The position numbers and the translations under genes are program-made. Shown here in pieces: positions 1 to 64,000 of a DNA stretch of 64,000 nt (the first letter of the stretch is position 1; every line of letters begins with the position of its first letter). This stretch comes from Cardinalis cardinalis (lineage: Eukaryota; Chordata; Aves; Passeriformes; Cardinalidae), in assembly GCA_014549065.1 (NCBI GenBank), contig JACDOX010000081.1, positions 2,027,491 to 2,091,490 of the forward strand, written 5' to 3'. The notes under the pieces are model-generated. The model was given only the letters and a program-made list of their open reading frames with translations. It ran no database searches and was not told where the DNA came from.

Positions 1-148
1 AAAAAAAAAAAGAAAAGTGAAACAGCTCTGCTCCTGCATCTTCGCTCGTGAGAGCCGGCGGGGCCGGGGTGGTGGGCGCTGGCCCCGGGTGTGCCGCTCG
101 CTCCCCGTGCCCCAGGTTTGGTCGCCGTCTCCCTGCCCCGGGCTCCTC
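1..148 (-). other. NCOR2: NCOR2 3'UTR, proximal part (runs off the window edge)
   Basis: This is the sequence after the stop codon on the transcript strand. It is GC-rich near the stop and ends in a T-run on the minus strand (A-run at 1-11 on the plus strand). No polyadenylation signal is visible here, so the transcript end should lie beyond the window edge. Confidence 0.8.
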
Positions 149-55137
<54,989 letters not shown>

Positions 55138-57829
55138 CTGCAAAACAAAGGACACAAAATAAACCAAGCNCTGAGTGCTGAGGCGGACACAGGGCAGCAC
55201 CTGGGCCAACCCAAACAACTGCTGTGAAACAATGCTGGGGGCAAGTGGCCAAGAGGAAAGAGCTGCAGGCAGAGGGTGCAGGCAGGGCACTGCTGGAGGC
55301 CACAGGGGCCAAGAGATCTCCTTAACAGGGAGATCAGAGGTAGCTCAGGATCAGGCATGGCAGCTGCACTCCGGCTCCTATTCTAGGCAGTGGGACAGCC
55401 CCAGCTGCTCCCCTGCGGTCAGGCAACGAGCAAGGATCTGATGTGGGGGTAAGGCAGGGAGGTGAGAACTACCCTCCTGTTCTGGCTCGGTGATTTGCAG
55501 CCAGTGGATGCATTTTGCCGGAGCATGAAGGAGACAGGGCACCAGTGACACCCCGAGGCTCGGCAATATCAACACTTCTGATCTTTTCCCAAGCGTCTGA
55601 CACAGCCCATGGGGAATGTTTGTGGCTCTGCAGCACCAAGCAGGGAAGGTGCCCTCTCTGCCCTCTCTTTACCACCTGGCCCCTTCAGCAGAGCCCAACC
55701 ACCACAACGCTGCTGCTGCTCAGGCCAAAGGCACTGTGGTACCCCAGGGAGGGACACAGCGATTATTATAGTTCTGGATTTTGTTTCAACAGCTGCAGGA
55801 AGGAGGTTGCTGGGGAGGCCTGGTTCCCCTGACCTCCCTTCCCTCTGGTGACCAGCAAACGAGAGGCGTTGAATAGAGAAGTAGAAATTAGAGACGGAAA
55901 TGATTTATTAAACCATCCTGCTCCTGGCTAATGCAAGGCTGCCTGCTCCAGGAAACCCACCCAGGCTCACCCGGCCCCTGCCCAGCCTGCAGGGCTTCCA
56001 CCACCCCCTTGGGAAAGGGTTTGGTGATGTAATGGGGAGTAAAATTTCCTTAAAATGGATTTATCAGCAGAAGGTGGCTGGTCTGGCTNGCACACAGCCA
56101 TACAGCAAGCACTGATGAGGTGTCCTCACATCCCTTGAGCCAGCAGGACTGGCCTGATCCCACTCTGCAGAACCGGAGGCTGCTTCAAACATGGGCATCC
56201 TGCAGCAGCAGCACTGGGTGCAAGCAGAGCTCTTTGACCCCATGGGCTGGTGCTAAAATCAGAAGCGTGGAGCTGTCAAATGGAGCAGTTTAACGAGACA
56301 ACTGCTGATTCCTTCAGGCCCTGGTTGAACAAAATTCCTTCAAACCCATGCACAGCCATCAGGATCCTGGCACNCTTGGCCAGCCCCTGGAGCACCTCTG
56401 CACACGTGCAGAACACAACTGTAATGCATCAGCTCACACTCCTGCTGCTCTGGGAATTGCTCCGTGGGACGCAAGGCTGGGAGCTCCCAGGGGAGAGAGA
56501 GTCAGGGAACAGTTGGGATGAGCACTCGTTGCTTTTGATTTTCCAAAGTCCACAGGTCACTAAGGCTTGGGGAACAGGCTGTCTCATGCAGCAAGGGGCC
56601 AAGGGAGGTGCCACCCCCAGTTACTGGGCACTGCCCCGGTCAGCCCCCAAACTGGGGGAGAAGGAGGGCAGAGGACAGGCTGGAACAGAAGGCGGGGAAG
56701 CCAGCACTGGCTGCAGAGGGGCAAAGGGCATCCATCATGTGCATTTCCCCAGCACTGCCCTGAACTCTCTGACTCTGAGTCACTCTGTGGTGAACCCTGA
56801 GCACGGGTTCAGCCCAGACTGACACCCCTGAGGTGAGGGCTGTGACTTCCAAGGGCTGGGCAAGCAGCAGGACAGGCTCTGCCCCAGCCCTGGCCATCAC
56901 CACCCACCTGCATTCCCCTCACCAAAGGCTTTGGAAAGGGAGGGGAGCCCATGTGAGTTTCCCAGTATTTCTACCATCCAATTGAAAATGTTTTCTTTTG
57001 AGGGATGAGGGAAATCCTGCATCCCAGAAATCCCAGCTCTCCTTCAGATTTAAACCCAGCTGTGACCGCACAAGTACCTGCCCCAGCCTCAGGCTGGAGT
57101 GAGCATCAAAGAAAGGCTCAACATCATCTTATCCTGTCTCTACACTTGTCTGCCAGCCTGGGCAGCCATCACAGCTTTTCCCATGGAATGGCAGGGATGC
57201 CAAAGAGCTCCCTGTACCAGCCTGCAAACACAGGAGCAGGAAGGCAGNGGGAGATGAGAGTGGCCTTGGTGGCTCACGCAGCAACACAGGTGCTCCCCTG
57301 CAGAGGCACCTGCCAAGCTTGGGCATGATCAGGATGGGCAAACCCCACTGGGCTGGCTTCAGTGGGCCACTGCACATCCCTCTCCTCCCGAGCGTTTCAA
57401 GCCCAGCCTGGTAGGACATCTAATCAGGGTTTCTCCCACTGCAGAGGCACATCTCAATCCAAGGTTGCCCTCTAGTGATTGCCCTGCTCTGGCCACAGCC
57501 GGGTGCCTGATGCCAGGAGCGAGAGCCAGGTGGGAAAAGCACCCTGCACCCAGCAGGACAGACAGGACAGGTCTCACCTGACAGCCAGGTGAAATATATA
57601 AAATGGGCAGCATCATCACCATCAGGCCATGGTGGGAAAACTGACCCAGCTCCACCCAGATGAGGCCGTGCTCATGTCCTCATCTGAGGAAAGGCTCCCA
57701 GCCAAATGCTGATCTGAANCCTGGCAAGCCCACAGTGATGGCTTATCTCCTGTACTAGAAATTGGCTGCAAAGCAGGGCACCTGCCAAACTCCCCAGGAA
57801 ATGCCTCTGCTCATGAACGTCCCCCTTAC

Positions 57830-59470
57830 ATCACACCCGGGGGGACCTGCTGGGCTGGAAGCTGTGGGTCTGCACTGAGCACCCAGCCCTGCGCGGAGCG
57901 GGGACCCCGGCGTGCTGAACGAGGCCATTTCAGAGCTCAGCCACAAACGGCACCCACAGACAGGACCATCCCCCCGTGATGGACCACGGCAGCTGCCCCA
58001 GCCCCTCCTCGCCCTGTGCTCTACCCCAAACCTCAGAGCGGCACTGGAGCCGGCCCATGCCAGGGCACAGCGGTGGGCAGGCAGCGCCGGGAGCCCCCGG
58101 GCCGGCCGGTCCCCTCCCGGCGCGCTGCCCCCGCCGTGTGTGGGGAGGCTATTCTTAGAGCTGGACACGGACCAGCTCTGGATGATTCAAGGGACGGGAC
58201 GCCATCCCAAAGCGTGACGGGCCAGGAAATGCTTCCCCAATTACCAGCTGATGTTTCCCTGTGATTCACACCGCCCAGGCTAGAGGTGGACTNGCAGGTG
58301 GGTCAGCCCTTAGCGGAACCCCCAAAGGCCGACACCAAAACTGCTCAGCTCCCGGCTAGTTTAAACTTGAACCTCTCTCCACCTACATCTCTGCCACCCT
58401 GGGGATCAGGCACGCCACTTCCCAGAGGTAAACCAGGTACGTGCTGCCCACCTTGCACAAGAGAGCGCAGGGATGTGCCCGAGGCCAGGGAAGATGCCTG
58501 TGGCACAGGGCAGGGCTGGCCCTCCCTCCCAGGTCAGACGCTCTAACCCCGGACCGCCCTTCCTCCGCCTCAGCATCGCTGCTGCTTGTTTTTGCTGCCG
58601 ACGCATCCTGTTTATTCAAAAAGGCCCCGGGACAAAATCGGNCGCGGGACGCGTGAGCGAGAGGCCGACCCTACCCCGAGTCCGGGGGGACCGGCGGCCT
58701 CCTCCGCCCGCCGCGCTGCGGCCCGAGCAGCTCGGTAATTACAAACACCTGCTCACCTCTGCCCCGCGGTCCCGCCGGGCCCGGAGCAGCTGGGGCGGCG
58801 CAGAGCGCTGCCAGCTCTCCCGGGAACGGCGCGTTCCGGGCCCGGGGCCCGCCGCAGGCACGCATGGGCTCCCGCAGCGCCCGGCTCCCGCTCGCCTGGC
58901 ACGGCCCGGCCGGCTCCTCCGGGCACGGCACCGCCAGCTCCGCCACCATAAAGCTTCGTCTCCAAGCGCACTTTCGGGGCGCGGCGGCTCCCAGGCAGGA
59001 GCCGGACACGGACGGGCTGACCCCGCTGAGAACGGACCGACGCGCCGCGAGTCCTGACAGCGGGACTCGCTGGGAGAAAGCCCTAGCGAGGAAGAGGTGC
59101 AGCTCCTCCCACTCTGTTTACTTCCTCTGCCGAGGCACTGCCTGCTCCTGGAAGCGGGACGGAGGGCAGGAGGAGGTGGGGGAAGCAGCTCCCCACATTG
59201 GCCCTCCCCAGCCCCGCCGGAGACGCCTGAGCCTGTGGCACAGAGACGGCGAAAGCGGCCAGAAAGCCCTCGGCAGCCGGCAGCGCCTCCGGAGCGCCCC
59301 GCTCGCACGCTCCCCGGGAGCTCCGGCCCCTCATCGCCCCCAGCCCCCCATCACTCACCTCCCCGCTCCCCGGCTCCCGCGAGCGGCCGGTCCCCGACAG
59401 CCCCATGGGCAGCTCCCGGCCCCTGCTCACCGCCCAGCCATCCGGGCGCGCTGTGCCTTACGTTCTCCGG
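57830..59470. promoter_or_regulatory. Intronic CpG island
   Basis: Dense CG dinucleotides, most intense at about 58540-59420, with GC-box-like GGGGCGGC near 58792. Downstream (minus strand) lies the Q-stretch exon, so an internal promoter for N-terminally shortened NCOR2 products is a possibility. No transcript evidence can be read from the sequence. Confidence 0.55.
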
Positions 59471-59660
59471 CTCTGAAGGCTTCCTGACGATTTGCATAGT
59501 TAAGCCGTAAACTAACCACAACATTCCTCTTATGATTTTGCAATCTGCTGGAATAACGTGGTCGCTCTAAGTCGAGCGATGAATCATCATCTATAAACCA
59601 CAGCTCTCGTCACCGGGGCTCTCAGTGCTGGCTGCAGCCTGCGTGATTAATCCGCCAGGA
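59470..59660. promoter_or_regulatory. AT-richer element with octamer motif flanking the CpG island
   Basis: A perfect ATTTGCAT octamer (POU-type site) lies at 59490-59497, with two AACCACA motifs nearby (RUNX-like) and ATGAATCATCAT around 59580. The motif density and contrast with surrounding GC-rich DNA suggest an enhancer. This is inference from motifs only. Confidence 0.35.
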
Positions 59661-62600
59661 TGCCAAGCTTAACCTACAGTGCAGGGCTATTTATTTTCCA
59701 AACTTGCAAGCCTCCGGAAAACGACGGCCGCTGCCTTCCCCATCCCCTTTGTGGCGAGATGCCCCAGGCTGTGGCAGGGGACCAGGAACAGGAGACCTCC
59801 CTTGTTGCCCACAGGACATCCCAGCGTTAACCACTGGACTGTGCACCTTGCAACTGAGNCACCCACGCCCTCCCCCAGCTCCCCCCTCACTCCTTGTGCC
59901 ACAGCACCCTCAAAACATGCACCAAAACATCACTTTTGCCAGCAGGGATGAGCTCATCNCTGGCAGTCCAGTTCCTGAATCAGAATTACCAGCTCCTGCC
60001 ACCCCAACTACATCACTTGCTGCTGGATACGCTAGTGGGGAATCAGGTCATGGTGGTGGCACTGAGAGAGAGCCTGTCCCCAGGCCCAAGTGCCCCGGGG
60101 GCTGGCATCTCCTCTCTCCCACACCTGGCTGCATGGGGGATGCCATTTGGTTGCCAGCAGATGCATCACGTCCCCTGCCATCATTACAGTGCCCTGGGCT
60201 CTTACAGGAGATGGAACCACCAGCTCCTGTCTGTCCCTTAAATCAGNAGGGAGCAAGCCTGTGCACCCTGGTGCAGAGGGAGCTGTGCATGCCAGGCTGA
60301 GCTGCAAGGCACATGGTTTTGGTGCCACTCAAGCTCATTCCCAGCTACTGCAGGCAGCGAGCTCCGGGTTTTGTTTAAAGCGGCTCTGCACCCTTGCCAC
60401 AGTCTCACTGCGGCAGCGCAGGGACTTGTGCCAACCCTCTCCCCGGCATGTCACACCAGAGTCTGTCTTGACAGGGACTTTGGAGGGAGCTGCATCCCAC
60501 CAGTGTGAGCCCCATACCCCCTGGCAGCTGGGAGCACCCACTCGGCTGTGCCGCCTCTCCCACNTGCAGGGCACCAGCTCTTCGCTCCTCCAGCGTGTGA
60601 CTTCAGATCAATGGCATTTATGATGTTCTCTGGGGCACTCAGCTGCAGAGCAGGCTCAGGCCAAGGTCATTGCACGCAATCAGGGAGTTGCAAATTAAAA
60701 CCAGCTCGAGATAAGCTGAAGAAAAAAGGCCAACGCTACGCCNGCCAGGAATGCCTGGGGTTTGCTTTGCTGCTTCTCCAGGAGCCCCAGCACAGCTACC
60801 ATGGCCGTGGGCACACATGGGTGCCTGCTGGCATCACCCTGAACATCCCACAGGGTCCAGAACTGGCACCACAGGGCAGGATGCTCCGTGCAGCACAACC
60901 AGCAGGCTTGGCACTTGGCTCTTACCCCCATCCCCAGCCCCACAGATTCTCTGCAGGGCATCTCTGCCAGGAACAGGGCTGCCTATTCCTGTCCTCTCTC
61001 TGCCACCTACATCTATCTTTCCACCCGCTTTCAAGCTCTGCCTCTGGCAGGTCACATCAGTGAGAGCCAGGGCAGGGACTTGGCCACAGAGCACCCTCAG
61101 CACCAGCCTCCCCGTTAGCCATCACGCTGCTGAGGCACCCAAAGTGCCCATGGAGTTTCCTTCCTTGCCAATGCCACAGCAGAGGGACCCACCTCTGATA
61201 CAGCCACTGCAAACACCGCTCTCTGATACAAACACTGCAAACCACCACCTCCTGAGGCAGGCTGGACACACAGCACGGGGAGGATGGCTCAGAAATACAT
61301 TTGTGTGCCACGAAACCGACTGGCAGGGCCTGGAGCCCCTGCTCCAGGGGTCTGGAACGCCTCAGGGCTGGCTGCCACCCGCGGCCACGCAGCCTGGCTT
61401 CCCACGGCCGCGCGCGGCACCCTCCGCTCCTGGGAGAAACCACAAAGCAAAACAAGCCCTGCCAAAACAACAACGGGAGGAAGAGGAATGTCTGCCGGCA
61501 ACACAGCTTTGATTGCTTGTGTCCCAGGGCTGGGTTTGATGCTGTTGGCTGTGGAAGCAAGTCANAAAAAAAAAAAAATCAAAGGGCCAGGCTCAGATTT
61601 CATAAGAATGATAGAGAGCATGGGGATCACTCNGTGCGGCTCAAACTGTGACAGCTCTGAGCTGGGCTGCTCCTCTAGCAGCAAACAGCCACCTCTGCAA
61701 CACAGTCAGCACATGGCAGGGATGGAGAACACCGAGGCTGTGCCCACCCAGTGTCCCAGGAGACGTGGACAGGCCCTGTGCACACTCACCAGCACAGCTC
61801 TCGGGCACCACAGGCCACAAAACACGGCCAGTGCCAGCAGCAAAGCGGTGGCAGCTGCAGCCAGGCTGCCCTGCCATGCCATAGGAAAGCTCCGTGCCAT
61901 CTCCCAGGCTGCTGGTTCTGGAGCAAGCAGGGTCCTGGGGGCATGCAGCAGGTCAGGGGCAAGGAGAGGGGCTGGCAGTGGGACTGGAGTCGTGCTGGAC
62001 CCTGCATCACTTGCCAGACCAGAGGACAAGCACGCCTGAGTGCACTCACCCGAGTGTGGGCTCATCTCAGGCAGCACTGGGAGCCTGCTGGGCACTGAAC
62101 CATCCAGGCAGGGCCCTGTGTGGCTCAGCCCAGCACCNCTGGCACTGCTGCCTTCCCAGTGCTCACTCTGTGATACCACGGAAGCACTGGAGTGATTTTT
62201 ACAGCACCCTGCTCACCAGATCCTTCCTTGCACCACTGAGGGCTTTTCCATAAGAGGAAATGTTTCTTTTCTGGGTCGCTGCTGAGTTTTTAAAAAAGTG
62301 ATTTGATTGCTTGTGAAGGGAAAAATGACCCGAAGGGAAGAGAGCACAGTGTTTGGAAGCNGTGGAGATGAGCCCCCGCTCTGTCCCAGGCAGGGAACAC
62401 GTGTTTTCTCTTCCCTGTGGTTTGCTTTGCCCTGCTCCCCCCTGCTCACAGCCCCCCAGCCACATGGCGACCCCTCTCCAAGCCCTGCCAACAGAGGAAG
62501 GTGCCAGGTCAGCAGTTTGTGGGATGCAGAGCAGCATCCACACACACCACAAACAACCAGGGGCAAAGCAAGCCCTGTATCCTTGTAGAAGCGGATTTCT

Positions 62601-64000
62601 GGGATTTTCAGCTGGGCTGCTTCAGGAAGCAATTTAGCAATGACATGACCTATTTCCCATCCATTCCTAGTCAACCCTGGATCACAAAAACAGATAAAAA
62701 CAGATAAAAAGCGCTCCTGTGTCCTGCAGTGAAGACGCTGCAGGTCCCTCGCTGGGATCGGCAAAGCCCAGCCTGGATCCCAGACCCTGCCCCAGAAGTA
62801 CTCACGTGGGCAGGGGTGTGGAGGAGCTCTCTCTGCGAGGATACATCCACCTGCTGCTGGAGAAACACCAGCCCAAACCTGGGGGCCAGCTGGAAGGGAG
62901 GTCACCTCACCCAAGGGACTCTTTTGTTCCTGCTACCTGCAGATGTGATCAAGCAGCACTGAGGAGCCCAGCTGTGAGGCCCAAAGCGTCCATCAGCAGC
63001 CTGTGCCAGTGGCTGTGTGTCCCTGCCTGCTGATGCCTGTCCCTGCTCTGAGCCCACAACCCTCCCTGCTGCCCTGCACTGTCACCAGCCCACACGGGGA
63101 CCTGGGGACCAAGCAGCCACCCTCCTGTGGCAANGCATCCTCTGATTCTTTTCCCAAATATGGCCATGTCGTTCTCATTAAATCCCCCCCAAAACTGCAG
63201 CTGGGATTTCAGGAATGCAAGTTTCCATTGTGTTTGCCCGACTGTGCTGCCTGGAGGGGCAGCAGGGCTGCAGGAAGGCTGCTGCACCCTTGTGATGGGG
63301 GAACAGGCACGATGGACCTTACAGGGCACACCTGGGGGAGCAACAGGAGTCCAGACTGATATAACAGGTGCCAAGGGGGGGTTACAGAATCGATCTCAAC
63401 TCGAGCATCACTGTGTGTCACACCTCATCCACCTGCTGGGCAGGCATCCCAACATAAACCTCCCTGGTGACCACAGGTTTAGAGTGACAGCCTGCACTGA
63501 GCACCAGGGGACAAACACTCTGTGAGATGTTTCTTCCTATGAGGCCACACTTGAGCAGGACCAGGACCACAGGGTCTGACCGAGTTCATTTCTCATCGGT
63601 CCTGTAGCCTCAGCCTGANTTCCTGGGCCATCACCAGCCCTATCACACTGCAAATTTGTCCAGAAAATGAGCCAAATTCAAGCCCTTTTACATCCCAGCA
63701 GTGACATTCCACTGGCAGATGAACCCATGCCCCAGTACTGACATCCCTGGCATCATTCCCAACCAGGCAACCTCCCTCACAGACCGCCCCTGCTCATCCA
63801 CAGATAATTTCAGTGCTGTTTTAGATACAACGCTCCAGTCAGCACAGCTTTAAGTGCCTGCAGAATAATTTCTTGGTATTTGTGGCACAAAGTTTACTGG
63901 CCACATCCAGGGCTGTGTCTGTACGATGTGCTGCATGATTAAACCAGGATTTTGTGACAAGTATATCCCTGAGTCTGGAAGAGATGTTGTCAAACCCTTT

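Larger units (their letters stand above)
55138..64000 (-). other. NCOR2 intron upstream of E1 (at least 8,863 bp)
   Basis: No exon matching the SANT1/DAD segment (for example LERKTVAECVLYYY) was found by reading the strand. The block includes a CpG-rich region at 57830-59470 and an AT-richer element at 59470-59660. An A run lies at about 61563-61578. No mobile element recognised. Confidence 0.75.

Noticed and set aside
1..11. A-run at the window start as a poly(A) tail
   Set aside because: It lies on the plus strand, opposite to the gene. On the transcript strand it is a T-run within the 3'UTR.
55138..64000. SANT1/DAD exons inside the window
   Set aside because: No frame resembling YYYLTKKNENYK or RRRGKSQ was found on either strand, so the upstream exons must lie outside.

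Overview
The window is vertebrate, almost certainly avian, nuclear DNA. Essentially all of it is one gene read on the minus strand: the 3' two thirds or more of NCOR2 (SMRT, nuclear receptor corepressor 2). I placed 33 coding exons, from the exon that begins in the glutamine/CAG stretch (55137) down to the stop codon (149-151). Every exon-exon junction keeps reading frame. Joined, they give about 5,952 nt, or 1,983 residues plus stop. The residue positions quoted are local to this partial protein. The C-terminus (LLCSQYETLSDSE) and the motif NMGLEAIIRKALMGKYDEQW are NCOR2-type, not NCOR1-type. CR1-like LINE fragments, bird-like mitochondrial sequence and small introns (81-142 bp) point to a bird.

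Layout from the right edge (5' of the gene) to the left. 55138-64000 is a large intron with a CpG-rich block at about 57.8-59.5 kb. The SANT1/HDAC3-activating exons must lie upstream, outside the window. 37-55 kb holds widely spaced exons for the basic/acidic linker and the SANT2 domain. Within it, 41971-50978 is a 9 kb intron carrying a second CpG-rich block (about 44.4-46.0 kb), and a mitochondrial insertion (NUMT) sits at about 53331-53568. 19-37 kb encodes the acidic and proline-rich repression regions. 10-24 kb carries the dense run of exons with GSI-type repeats (GSITQG, GSITKG, GSIARG and others). 0.1-10 kb encodes the two receptor-interacting CoRNR boxes (LAQHISEVI and LEAII), the conserved C-terminal tail and the start of the 3'UTR.

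The protein is a scaffold. SANT2 binds histone tails, the repeat and repression domains recruit other silencing factors, and the two CoRNR boxes bind unliganded nuclear receptors. No second protein-coding gene, tRNA, rRNA or CRISPR array was seen. The unusual points are a GC-AG intron, a probable large alternative acceptor in exon 8, GSI repeats sitting on exon junctions, the NUMT with an intact ATP6 frame, isolated N bases that look like masked polymorphisms, and intronic CpG islands. I found no previously undescribed system, only an ordinary corepressor locus with some noteworthy architecture.
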